DNA from: an uncultured Chloroflexota bacterium
GTDB taxonomy: Bacteria > Chloroflexota > Anaerolineae > Anaerolineales > Villigracilaceae
Direction of reading: 5' to 3'
NCBI GenBank assembly: GCA_903837815.1
Contig: CAILWD010000497.1
Location: 1 to 19,471, forward strand
DNA length: 19,471 nt
Below the pieces are notes generated by a model. That model saw only the letters and a program-made list of their open reading frames with translations. It did no database searches and was not told where the DNA came from. The position numbers and the translations under genes are program-made. Shown here piece after piece: positions 6,450 to 14,021 of the stretch (position 1 is its first letter; every line of letters begins with the position of its first letter).

Positions 6450-7346
6450 ATGGATAAACCAGTTGCATTCATCATAGAAGACGACCGCGACGTTGTGGCG
6501 CTTTTCCGCCATGTGCTCGATGTCGAGGGCTATCATACTGAAATCATGCTGGATGGACGGGAAGCCATGGACCGCCTCGAGGTTTTCCAGCCCAATATCG
6601 TCCTGTTGGATTTGCAGTTGCCTGGCATGTCGGGGATCGATATTTTGACTCGCATGAAAGCCGACGAAAAAATGCGCAATATTCCGGTGGTGGTTATCAC
6701 TGCGTATCCCGCCTATGGGGCAAGCCTCCCTGTGGAGCCTGATTTGTTCTTGCAAAAGCCAGTCGACATCGTCCAACTCAGCAATCTGGTTCAACGCCTG
6801 CAAGCCACCCACGACAGCCTGCGTGAGCCGACGGAGGATGTCGTGACCGGCCTGTACACCTTCTCCTTCTTTATGGTGCGCCTGATGTTTTCGCTGGAGC
6901 GCATCAAGCAATCCGGACTCCGCCGCTTCGGGGTGCTGTTTGCCGATATTTCCCAGGTCAATGACCTCAAACGGAATATGCACGCCGACGATTTGAACGG
7001 TTTCATCCACAGCCTGGCAGACAATTTCAAGACGGCGCTGCGGCCCACAGATACCATGTCGTGGTCGCCCCGTGAAGAATGTTTTTTCAGCCTGATCGAG
7101 AATATCCCCAGCCCGGATGTTCCGCTCAAGATTGCCGGGCGTGTCCGCGATAGTTTGAAAAAATTCCTCGAAGACACCGAATATGATTCAAACCTCCGTC
7201 CCAACTTGGGGGTGTTGCTCTGCGATTCTGAATATGCGGATACCCAGCACATTATGAGGGACATCAACACAGTACGCGGCTACCTTCGCAGTGGGCTGTA
7301 TACCAACCCCTCTGTTTTCGACCGTAAAATGTTGATTGGCAAATAG
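6450..7346 (+). CDS. Response regulator: receiver domain plus degenerate GGDEF domain
   Basis: The protein is 298 aa. Residues 1-120 are a complete receiver domain with acidic pocket Asp11/Asp12, phospho-acceptor Asp54 (LLDLQLPG), Thr84 and Lys103 (QKP), so it should accept phosphate from a histidine kinase. None is encoded nearby. Residues about 128-290 keep the GGDEF layout: DVVTGLYTFSFF at the start, FGVLFADIS, a helix with LADNFKTALRPTD, a central hairpin and a C-terminal helix. The signature GGDEF is replaced by PREEC (207-211), and the usual substrate-binding residues after the FADIS strand are changed. It should not make cyclic di-GMP, and it may instead bind nucleotide or pass on a signal. 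It is transcribed away from the YqeC fusion gene and converges with yqeB at a 19-bp gap. ATG 6450 has a good ribosome site. Confidence 0.88.
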   Translation: MDKPVAFIIEDDRDVVALFRHVLDVEGYHTEIMLDGREAMDRLEVFQPNIVLLDLQLPGMSGIDILTRMKADEKMRNIPVVVITAYPAYGASLPVEPDLFLQKPVDIVQLSNLVQRLQATHDSLREPTEDVVTGLYTFSFFMVRLMFSLERIKQSGLRRFGVLFADISQVNDLKRNMHADDLNGFIHSLADNFKTALRPTDTMSWSPREECFFSLIENIPSPDVPLKIAGRVRDSLKKFLEDTEYDSNLRPNLGVLLCDSEYADTQHIMRDINTVRGYLRSGLYTNPSVFDRKMLIGK

Positions 7347-7357
7347 GGCCGGCCCTA
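7344..7357. repeat. 14-bp perfect palindrome at the RR/yqeB convergent junction
   Basis: TAGGGCCGGCCCTA starts on the TAG stop codon of the response regulator gene and nearly fills the 19-bp gap before the end of yqeB. There is no loop or T-run, so it is a poor intrinsic terminator. It may be chance or a protein site. Confidence 0.45.
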
Positions 7358-7365
7358 GACCGCCA

Positions 7366-8199
7366 TCAATTCATCTCGTCCCTGTTTTCGATTGATTTCA
7401 TAAAGACCAGCACAGCTTCCAATACGCCGCCTCCAATGGCCAGAGCCTTTTCCGAAGCCAGGGTGGGCAGGATGGGGTCATCACGCGGATCCACGTCGCC
7501 GATCTTTATTCCCTTTGAAATTTCGATTCCCGGGCGGATCAAGCCGCGCAAGATGCCTTTGAGGGGGCTGATAATCTTCGATTTTTCTTTCCCATTTTTT
7601 GATTTGACCTCGGCAATCAGTTGACCCTCTTCGAGGTGGTCGCCAATCTCGGCGTGGGCGACCAAAATTCCGTTGTGTGGAGCGCGCAATACCCGTCGTG
7701 GGTCGCCATCGGGTTGACCGCTGTCGGCGCAGGTCGAACCTTCCCAGTAGACCCGCCCCAGGGTATGCCCGCGTTGGGTTTCGATGACGGCGTTGCAATT
7801 TTCCCCGGCGGTGAAGCCGGGTCCCAGCCCGATGTGGAGGGGAACTTTCACATCCAAAGGTTCGGGAGCGGTTTTCAGCAGCCGCGCGTCGATCACAATT
7901 GTAGACTGCGGGCTGGTGAGGAATTGGTTGCGGAGGATGTTTGCCTGCGGATCGACCAGCGTCGGGATTTCTCCCGCCTCCAACGTGACCTGGAGTTGGT
8001 CTGCAGACACAAGCCGCGCTGTCACCCCTTCGACGTTTTGTGCCCCTTCGTAGACCGCTTCCGAAAACGAAACCGAACGACGGACTGCCAACGGTTTTTC
8101 CAGTTCGAGGATGACAAGTTGAAAGCCGCAGCGATGCAGGCGCAGGGCAACGCCGCTGGCAAGATCGCCGCCGCCGCGCAAAACGATAAGGTGGGTCAT
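7366..8199 (-). CDS. yqeB: YqeB: selenium-dependent molybdenum hydroxylase system protein (EF2563 family)
   Basis: The predicted protein is 277 aa. The start is ATG at 8199, which overlaps the stop of the upstream DUF1361 gene (ATGA) and has AAGGAAA upstream; the frame runs on to 8370 without protein-like sequence. The N-terminus VLRGGGDLASGVALRLHRCGF is a Rossmann-like dinucleotide-binding loop. LELEKPLAVRRSVSFSEAVY (residues 31-50) is the hallmark of the family. The C-terminal third, from RAPHNGILVAHAEIGDHLEEG to GDVDPRDDP, resembles a lipoyl/biotinyl-type beta sandwich. The family co-occurs with YqeC, SelD and xanthine-dehydrogenase-like enzymes and is thought to help mature the selenium-containing Mo site. 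The biochemical step is not known. Here it ends the operon that carries the hydroxylase subunits. Confidence 0.88.
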   Translation of the reverse strand: MTHLIVLRGGGDLASGVALRLHRCGFQLVILELEKPLAVRRSVSFSEAVYEGAQNVEGVTARLVSADQLQVTLEAGEIPTLVDPQANILRNQFLTSPQSTIVIDARLLKTAPEPLDVKVPLHIGLGPGFTAGENCNAVIETQRGHTLGRVYWEGSTCADSGQPDGDPRRVLRAPHNGILVAHAEIGDHLEEGQLIAEVKSKNGKEKSKIISPLKGILRGLIRPGIEISKGIKIGDVDPRDDPILPTLASEKALAIGGGVLEAVLVFMKSIENRDEMN

Positions 8200-8888
8200 G
8201 AGATTTCCTTTTGTTCCTGCAACAGGTGCGCGAAGGAATATAGGGTGAGATATACAAAAAGATAAAACACCGCAAATAATATGGTGAATGCGATCAGTCT
8301 CATTGAAGGGTCGATGGCGAGACCGAGGACGGTGACGACGATTTCCTTCGGGTCGTCCAGCAGGTCCCACGAGTTAAATCGCACGAAACGTCCCAGGTAG
8401 ACGCCGAAACTGCTCAGGCCCGAAACGACGAAAACGAATGTCCAACCGAGCCAGCGGCCAAATGTCCGCTGGACGATGTCGTGCATCAGGTACAGAGAGA
8501 CAAGGCCGAGCAGCAGCCCCGTCCACGCAAACCAGACCATCAGGATTACATCATACCAAAGGGGGGCGCTGGCGGTTTCTTTTGCAAGGTGATTGAGATC
8601 TGTCAGGATGTAGGGTGCGTTGGGGAAGAAAATCAGCCAGAGGAATGCTGTGACGGGCAAAACCAGGTACAGGAGCAGTTTCTTCCAAGATAGGGCATGG
8701 GCAAGGTAAGCCAGCACGAAGGGAATCCATGCGAGAAAGAGATTCCAAACCAGGCTGATGTAGCGCCCCGAGTCGCTGTAGGCGATGCGTGCCGCCACCA
8801 GCATTACGCAAATCAGCGAGGCGGAGGTCATCAACGCAAAGATGGCGATTTTGTAACGATTGCGTTGAAAGAAGGTTTTGAGTTTCAT
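8196..8888 (-). CDS. DUF1361 family multi-pass membrane protein
   Basis: The protein is 230 aa with about six hydrophobic helices (roughly residues 13-33, 44-64, 72-92, 109-134, 144-166 and 196-218). Family signatures are visible: NLFLAWIPF, WLIFFPNAPYILTDLNHL with its conserved Asn/Pro and Asp, LWYDVIL, and GLSSFGVYLGRFVRFNSWDLL. The function of DUF1361 is unknown; I make no claim beyond an integral membrane protein. The gene overlaps the alpha/beta hydrolase gene upstream by 4 bp and yqeB downstream by 4 bp, so it is translationally coupled to both. Its place among molybdenum hydroxylase genes may mean a link, or simply a shared transcript. Confidence 0.82.
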   Translation of the reverse strand: MKLKTFFQRNRYKIAIFALMTSASLICVMLVAARIAYSDSGRYISLVWNLFLAWIPFVLAYLAHALSWKKLLLYLVLPVTAFLWLIFFPNAPYILTDLNHLAKETASAPLWYDVILMVWFAWTGLLLGLVSLYLMHDIVQRTFGRWLGWTFVFVVSGLSSFGVYLGRFVRFNSWDLLDDPKEIVVTVLGLAIDPSMRLIAFTILFAVFYLFVYLTLYSFAHLLQEQKEIS

Positions 8889-9763
8889 TTGGAAAGAAAT
8901 TCCAACAGGATGGGGTTCACGACTTCGGGCTTTTCGTAGTGCGGGATGTGTCCGCAGTTTTCGATGACATGGAATTGAGCGTGGGGGATTGCCCGCCTCA
9001 CAAACTCGCTGTGGTCGAAGGGGACGGTTTTATCGTGCCTGCCCCAGAACAGGAGGGTTGGCTTCTTCAATTCCCCCACGCGGACATAGGTCTCATAAAA
9101 CGATTCGAGCATCCCGCTGCGAATGGTGGAGAGGATGGCGCGTTTGAAGCCCTTGAACCGCATCTGGGTTTTATATTGCTTTTGAAAATGCTCCACAATC
9201 TCCGGGTTGAACATGTCGGCGGCAATGCCTTTGAGCATTCCAGCGCTGCCGAACAAACCAAAAGCCAGTTCGCCGAAGAGGGGAATTTTCAAGGCTTCAA
9301 TGAATGGCGGGACAACCACGCGTTTGCCGCCTGTCGGGTCGATCAGAATATGACGGGCGACGTACTGCGGGTACTGGTCGATGAACGCCGCTGAAATCGC
9401 CCCGCCCATCGAAAGCCCCACAAGGTTGACCGGGTTCATCTCGAAGGCATCCATCAATTCCTTGAGTTGGCGCACGAAGAGGTGGATGTTGTAGTCAGTA
9501 TGAGGCCGGTCTGAATATCCGCGCCCGAAGAGGTCGTAGCGCAGGACGCGAAAGCCCGACTTGGTTAGAAACTCGAAGGTGGTGTCGAAGATGAAGTACG
9601 GACCAGAGAATCCATGCGCGAGGACGACGGGACTGCCGTCTGCGGGTCCGCCTAATTCGTAGTGGGTTACGCCGTCGGGCAGCGCAATGAACGAACCGTC
9701 CGCCGCTTCGTTGCGGGTGGTTTCGTTCAGTTCATCAGTTTCATCGAGGTAGGGGAAGGTCAT
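8885..9763 (-). CDS. Alpha/beta-hydrolase fold enzyme
   Basis: The protein is 292 aa, normal for a single-domain MhpC-type hydrolase. The catalytic triad can be placed: Ser118 in the nucleophile elbow GLSMGG, Asp244 in FWGRHDKTVPF and His272 in NCGHIPHYEKPE. The oxyanion-hole motif HGFSGPYF (50-57) and strand RVLRYDLFGRGYSDRP (72-87) are standard. A helical lid lies at about 145-225. It is cytoplasmic, with no signal peptide or membrane segment. Substrates of the family include esters, C-C bonds and haloalkanes; nothing here decides which. It lies 95 bp after the molybdopterin-binding subunit, separated by a palindromic repeat, and overlaps the DUF1361 gene by 4 bp. It might act on the product of the hydroxylase, but that is a guess from position alone. 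Confidence 0.85.
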   Translation of the reverse strand: MTFPYLDETDELNETTRNEAADGSFIALPDGVTHYELGGPADGSPVVLAHGFSGPYFIFDTTFEFLTKSGFRVLRYDLFGRGYSDRPHTDYNIHLFVRQLKELMDAFEMNPVNLVGLSMGGAISAAFIDQYPQYVARHILIDPTGGKRVVVPPFIEALKIPLFGELAFGLFGSAGMLKGIAADMFNPEIVEHFQKQYKTQMRFKGFKRAILSTIRSGMLESFYETYVRVGELKKPTLLFWGRHDKTVPFDHSEFVRRAIPHAQFHVIENCGHIPHYEKPEVVNPILLEFLSK

Positions 9764-9770
9764 GGAAATT

Positions 9771-9842
9771 CGGAGTCCAACGTCTCCTGACGTTGGTCAA
9801 ACCAAAATCGGGAGATTTTGGACTCCAAATCAGGAGACGTTG
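9771..9842. repeat. Nested palindromic repeat element between hydroxylase and hydrolase genes
   Basis: Four arm pairs fit in 72 bp. Hairpin A is CCAACGTC (9777-9784) with GACGTTGG (9789-9796). Hairpin B is CCAAAATC (9802-9809) with GATTTTGG (9814-9821). Two longer-range pairs are GGAGTCCAA (9772-9780) with TTGGACTCC (9818-9826), and AACGTCTCCTGA (9779-9790) with TCAGGAGACGTT (9830-9841). It fills most of the 95-bp gap. There is no T-run for termination. It looks like a REP-type or miniature non-coding mobile repeat. Confidence 0.75.
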
Positions 9843-9858
9843 ACTTCGTGTTTATAAA

Positions 9859-12057
9859 TTACGAAAGTTTTCCGAGCGCCCGCAGCACGCGCTCCGGGGT
9901 GAAGGGGAATTCGTCGATCCAAACGCCCGTTGCGTCGTGGATGGCGGCGGCAATGGCGGGAGCGGTGGGCAGCATGGGAAGTTCGCCCAGTCCGCGTGCG
10001 CCCCACGGACCGTTCGGGTCGGGGATTTCCACGATGACGGACTCCACTTTTTCGGGAATGTCCCAAATGGTGGGGATCAGATAGGTGCTGAGCTGGTCGG
10101 TCAGTACGCGTCCGTCCTTTGTCTTGAAGTCTTCGAGGATGGCGTAGCCGTGCGCCTGAACCACCGCGCCTTCGATTTGTCCCGTCACCTGATCGGGGTT
10201 GATTGCCTTGCCCACATCGTCGGCGGAGACGATTTTCAACACGCGCACAAACCCGGTTTCGGTGTCCACTTCCACTTCGGCGGCTTGCGCCACGTAGGAA
10301 TAGGAGAAGTTCGGCATCGAGTGCCCCGTGTCATGGTTGAAGGGCGTGGTGCGCGGCGCGAGATATTTGTATTCGGCAATCGCGGGCCGCTCCTCGTTCT
10401 TCCATTTTTCGAGAGCCGCTTCCGCTGCGCCTTTCATCGAGTTGCCTGCCATGAAGGTCAGGCGCGAAGCAGAGGCGGAACCGGAATTCCCCTGTTTGGC
10501 AGAATCGGAACCCCTGACTTCGATAATGTTTTCCGGTATGCCCAGAACCTGAGCCGCCATCTGCACCATTACCGTGTGCAAACCCTGCCCCACATCTGCG
10601 CCCGCCTGATGGATGACCACCCGCTCCATCTCTCCATTGCCGTGGATTTCCACCTTCGACCAGCAGTTTTCCTGGTATCCAAAGGAAAATCCCACGTTCT
10701 TGAATCCAGCCGCAAAGCCGCGACCACGGAGGACGGGCGAAGAATCTTTTTTGCCTTTGACCTTTTTATTTTGGGACTTTTTCCACTTGATCTTGTCGCG
10801 CGCCGCTTCGATGCATTGGACAATGCTCGGTGTGGGTGGGACGGGTGTGCCAACCCCAAGCGTGTCGCCATCGCGCAGGGCGTTCTTGAGGCGGAACTCC
10901 ACCGGGTCCATGCCGAGTTTTTCGGCGAGTTTATCCATTTGCATTTCAGCCATGAATAAAGCCTGCGGAGCGCCAAACCCACGGAACGCCGCGCCGGGCA
11001 CGTTGTTGGTGTACACGCCGTACACGTCTGTTTTGATGTTCGGAATGAAATAAGGCCCCGACGAGGTGATGGCGGCGTTGCCCAGCACCTTGTTGGATGT
11101 GTACATGTATGCGCCGCCGTCGGCGATCATTTCAATTTCCGCCGCGACCAGCTTGCCGTCCTTCGTTGCGCCCCATTTGGCGTTAAGAGTCGATGCATGA
11201 CGTTTGCCGTGACCGATCATCGATTCGCGCCGCGACCAGATGATCTTTACCGGGCGCTGTAACTTCCACGTTGCCAGCGCCAGCACGATCTGCACCGACA
11301 TGTCTTCGCGTCCGCCGAATGCGCCGCCGATGGCAGGGTAGATGACGCGGATCATTTCATCGGGAAGTCCCAGCGAGTGGGCGATGGCTTCGCGGTCGGC
11401 GTGAGTCCACTGTCCAGCCGCCTCGATGACGATGCGTCCTTCTTCGTCGATGTAAGACAGTCCCGCTTCGGGTTGCAGGTAGGCATGTTCCTGCACGGGG
11501 GTCTGGTACTCGCCTTCGACGATCACATCCGCTTTGGCGAAGGCTTCGTCCACATCGCCCTTGCGAATTTTGTAGTGGACACAGATATTCGAGTCGCCCC
11601 GGTCCGGATGCAGGATTGGCGCGTCGGGGCGCAGGGCAGCCTTCGAGTTGGAAAGAATCGGCAGGTCTTCGTACTCGACTTCGATGAGTTTGACCGCCGC
11701 TTCCGCCTGCGCTTCAGTCTGCGCCACCACAACCGCCACCTGGTCGCCCACAAAGCGGACAAGGTCGGTGTAGGGTTTCTCAGAGCCGGGTCCGCATAAC
11801 ACAGGCTGGTCTTTGATTTGCAAGCCGTATTCATTGACCGGCACGTCTTTCGCGGTGTAAACAGCGACCACGCCTTCCGCCCCCTCCGCCTTATCGGTGC
11901 GGATATTTTTGACCCGCGCATGTGGGCGTTCGGCGAAGAGAATTTTCATGAACAGCATCCCCCTCCTGGCCAGGTCGCCGGAGTAAAGAGTCTTGCCTGT
12001 TACCTTGTCAACCGCGTCGATGCGCGGGAGTGATTTGCCAACAGAATTTTCAGCCAT
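9859..12057 (-). CDS. Molybdopterin-binding large subunit of xanthine-dehydrogenase-family hydroxylase
   Basis: The protein is 732 aa. The N-terminal 'a/b hammerhead' domain starts at GKSLPRIDAVDKVTGKTLYSGD (about residues 7-28). The cofactor-binding domain carries GGAFGGRED, AFRGFGAPQA, GADVGQGLH and GNSGSASASR, and the catalytic base is Glu692 in GARGLGELPMLP near the C-terminus. The enzyme class adds a hydroxyl from water to N-heterocycles or aldehydes and passes electrons to 2Fe-2S and FAD. The presence of YqeB and YqeC nearby suggests the selenium-dependent type, for which xanthine, purine or nicotinate are known substrates. The actual substrate is unknown. A lysine-rich insert (KKSQNKKVKGKKDSS, about residues 432-446) is unusual. 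No signal peptide, so cytoplasmic. Confidence 0.93.
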   Translation of the reverse strand: MAENSVGKSLPRIDAVDKVTGKTLYSGDLARRGMLFMKILFAERPHARVKNIRTDKAEGAEGVVAVYTAKDVPVNEYGLQIKDQPVLCGPGSEKPYTDLVRFVGDQVAVVVAQTEAQAEAAVKLIEVEYEDLPILSNSKAALRPDAPILHPDRGDSNICVHYKIRKGDVDEAFAKADVIVEGEYQTPVQEHAYLQPEAGLSYIDEEGRIVIEAAGQWTHADREAIAHSLGLPDEMIRVIYPAIGGAFGGREDMSVQIVLALATWKLQRPVKIIWSRRESMIGHGKRHASTLNAKWGATKDGKLVAAEIEMIADGGAYMYTSNKVLGNAAITSSGPYFIPNIKTDVYGVYTNNVPGAAFRGFGAPQALFMAEMQMDKLAEKLGMDPVEFRLKNALRDGDTLGVGTPVPPTPSIVQCIEAARDKIKWKKSQNKKVKGKKDSSPVLRGRGFAAGFKNVGFSFGYQENCWSKVEIHGNGEMERVVIHQAGADVGQGLHTVMVQMAAQVLGIPENIIEVRGSDSAKQGNSGSASASRLTFMAGNSMKGAAEAALEKWKNEERPAIAEYKYLAPRTTPFNHDTGHSMPNFSYSYVAQAAEVEVDTETGFVRVLKIVSADDVGKAINPDQVTGQIEGAVVQAHGYAILEDFKTKDGRVLTDQLSTYLIPTIWDIPEKVESVIVEIPDPNGPWGARGLGELPMLPTAPAIAAAIHDATGVWIDEFPFTPERVLRALGKLS

Positions 12058-12063
12058 AGGTTC

Positions 12064-12486
12064 CTACCGTGATTTTTTAACAACTTTGATCTTGGGCGGC
12101 GGGGCGTCCAGTGGGGTATACCGACTTGGTCCAATCGCCCTGTATACTGCCGCATATATAACCGACATTACGCCGCCAATGAACAGGATGTAAAACAGAC
12201 TCATGACACCGTAGGCGTACAGGTTTTTCACCTTGGTCATCCACAGAAGCAGGAAACTCAATCCCTCAGATTTGTAGACGATGGCGGGCAATTGCGGAAA
12301 CCCCATCAATCCGCGTGGAATGATATTAAACTTAGCGTCGATGATCCAGTCGATCGTCAAAACGCTGGCAGCAATGGAAATGACCGGGATCACCAACATG
12401 ATGACGCAGCCAAACCCGCTCCAGATCTCGTGAGTCTTCCCCTTTGGCGGGAGTTCCTTTTTGCTGTACGACGTGTACTTACCCAT
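12064..12486 (-). CDS. Small two-helix membrane protein of unknown function inside the hydroxylase operon
   Basis: The protein is 140 aa from ATG at 12486, which overlaps the last codons of the FAD/2Fe-2S gene by 8 bp. An open frame continues upstream to 12735 but only as a shadow of that gene. Two membrane segments are clear: about residues 26-50 (CVIMLVIPVISIAASVLTI) and 93-118 (VMSLFYILFIGGVMSVIYAA). The C-terminus is proline- and lysine-rich (YTPLDAPPPKIKVVKKSR) and the N-terminus polar, so both ends probably face the cytoplasm. I do not recognise a family. Its gene sits between the two redox-subunit genes with 6 bp to the next, so it is made together with them. It may anchor the complex or connect it to a quinone pool, but this is inference from position. 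Confidence 0.75.
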   Translation of the reverse strand: MGKYTSYSKKELPPKGKTHEIWSGFGCVIMLVIPVISIAASVLTIDWIIDAKFNIIPRGLMGFPQLPAIVYKSEGLSFLLLWMTKVKNLYAYGVMSLFYILFIGGVMSVIYAAVYRAIGPSRYTPLDAPPPKIKVVKKSR

Positions 12487-13903
12487 GACTCGCTTCTTCG
12501 ATCGCTTTGACGATCTTGTAGTAGCCGGTGCAGCGGCAGAGATTGCCGGCAATGGCTTGCTCGATCTCGCTGTGAGTGGGGTTGGGTTTTTCTTCCAGAA
12601 GTTTTGCTCCAGACATGAGAAAGCCCGGCGTGCAATAGCCACATTGGACGGCGCTGTTTGCCACGAAGGCTTCTTGAACCGGATGCAGTTTATCGCCTTC
12701 CGCCAGCCCTTCAACGGTGGTAATTTCCGCTCCATGCGCGCGCGGCGCCGGAACCAGACACGCCATCACCGCCTTGCCATCGAGGAAAACAGTGCAGGCG
12801 CCGCATTCGCCTTCGGCGCAACCTTCTTTGGTGCCCGTCAACATGCCTTCTTCGCGGATCAGCCGCAGCAGGGTCTTGTTGTAGCCGCTCTTAAAGGTGT
12901 AGGGTTTGCCGTTGATGGTGGTTTCGATGGCGGCGCCGGGGAATTCGCTCGTAACATGCTCCCCGAGGGCTGGCGCTTCTCCCTGCAAGAGAACGGGATT
13001 CTTGGGCATTCCCTTCCCTTCGGTCTCATCGTGGAGGGAGGTTAGCCCGCGCAAGACGCAGACCCGAACCATCTCATTGCGATATGCGGCAGAGCCGCGC
13101 ACATCGTCGATGGGGTGCGCCGCCTTCATTGCCAGTTCCGCAGCCTGGGCGATGTTCTTCTTGTTGAATTTTTTCTTCACGAGGAAGTTTTCCGCTTCGA
13201 CGGCGTGGGTGATGACCGGGGTGACCGCCCCCAGCGTGATCGAAGCCGACTGGACGGTAGCCCCTTTCAGGCTTTGTGTTGAGCTTGCCGAAACATCGAC
13301 GATCACAGTGGCGTTGACAAGCGAAATAGCCTGTGCGCGGCGCAATCCCAACTTCATAAAAGTCCCGCGCTGTGATTTCTTCATGGCGGGGAAGGAAATG
13401 TCGATCAGCATTTCATCGGGTTGCATCACGTTCCTGCGGACGCCGGTGTAGAAATCTTTCAGCGCCACAATGCGTTCGCCGTGGATCGAGATCAGGGTCA
13501 CGCTTGCGCCGAGCGCCATCAGGGGGCTGATGGTGTCGTTTGCGGGTGAGGCGGTGATGAGGTTACCGGCCACCGTCCCACGGTTGCGGATCTGCGGCGC
13601 GCCCACTTCCCATGCGGCGCGCGCCAGCGGAAAGGCTTTCTTGCGAATCAGTTTGGATGCCACGCAGTCATTGTGCGTGACCAGCGGACCGAGATGGATG
13701 ATATCATCTTCGTCGATTGTGATCTGGTCGAGGTGGGGAATGCGCGTAATGTCGATCAGGGTATCAATTCCCTTGCGGACGCCGCGCTCCAGTTCGAGGA
13801 CAAGGTCGGTGCCACCCGCAACTACGCGGGCGCTTTCCTTTTTCTGCCCTAAAATTTTGACGACTTCGTCAATGGACGTTGTATTAATATAGTTATGCCA
13901 CAT
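12479..13903 (-). CDS. Fused FAD-binding and 2Fe-2S subunit of molybdenum hydroxylase
   Basis: The predicted protein is 474 aa. Residues about 1-290 are the FAD domain (CoxM-like) with VVAGGTDLVLELERG and RNRGTVAGNLITASPANDTI. Residues about 315-474 are the 2Fe-2S domain (CoxS-like): GCAEGECGACTVFLDG for the plant-ferredoxin-type cluster, with CGYCTPG and NLCRCTGYY for the second cluster. In many relatives these are two genes, with the 2Fe-2S part separate; here they are fused with FAD first. The subunit moves electrons from the Mo site to the acceptor. The start ATG 13903 (MWHNYINTTSIDEVVKILG) fits family length but has no clear ribosome site; the frame upstream runs into a repeat element and is not protein-like. 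The 3' end overlaps the membrane protein gene. Confidence 0.92.
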   Translation of the reverse strand: MWHNYINTTSIDEVVKILGQKKESARVVAGGTDLVLELERGVRKGIDTLIDITRIPHLDQITIDEDDIIHLGPLVTHNDCVASKLIRKKAFPLARAAWEVGAPQIRNRGTVAGNLITASPANDTISPLMALGASVTLISIHGERIVALKDFYTGVRRNVMQPDEMLIDISFPAMKKSQRGTFMKLGLRRAQAISLVNATVIVDVSASSTQSLKGATVQSASITLGAVTPVITHAVEAENFLVKKKFNKKNIAQAAELAMKAAHPIDDVRGSAAYRNEMVRVCVLRGLTSLHDETEGKGMPKNPVLLQGEAPALGEHVTSEFPGAAIETTINGKPYTFKSGYNKTLLRLIREEGMLTGTKEGCAEGECGACTVFLDGKAVMACLVPAPRAHGAEITTVEGLAEGDKLHPVQEAFVANSAVQCGYCTPGFLMSGAKLLEEKPNPTHSEIEQAIAGNLCRCTGYYKIVKAIEEASHG

Positions 13904-13913
13904 ATGAGTATCT

Positions 13914-14015
13914 ATTGCGTCATCGTGAGGAGGGCGCTTTTTCCGACGAGGCAATCTCATGCGTTGGATTCGAGATTGTTCCGTCACGGTAAAGCAACTC
14001 TTCGCAACGACAATT
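13914..14015. repeat. Imperfect palindromic dispersed-repeat element upstream of the hydroxylase genes
   Basis: The arms GTCATCGTGAGGAG (13919-13932) and CTCTTCGCAACGAC (13998-14011) are imperfect inverted repeats, and CAATCTC (13952-13958) and GAGATTG (13972-13978) form the inner pair. The left half closely resembles the common dispersed motif GTCATTGCGAGGAG...CGACGAAGCAATCTC that I recall from several bacterial phyla. It occupies nearly all of the gap between the helical protein gene (ends 14022) and the hydroxylase start (13903), including the place where a promoter or ribosome site would be expected. Confidence 0.7.
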
Positions 14016-14021
14016 ATATTT

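Noticed and set aside
9937..10959. 340-residue plus-strand frame opposite the molybdopterin subunit
   Set aside because: No domain, no ribosome site; fully covered by the real minus-strand gene.
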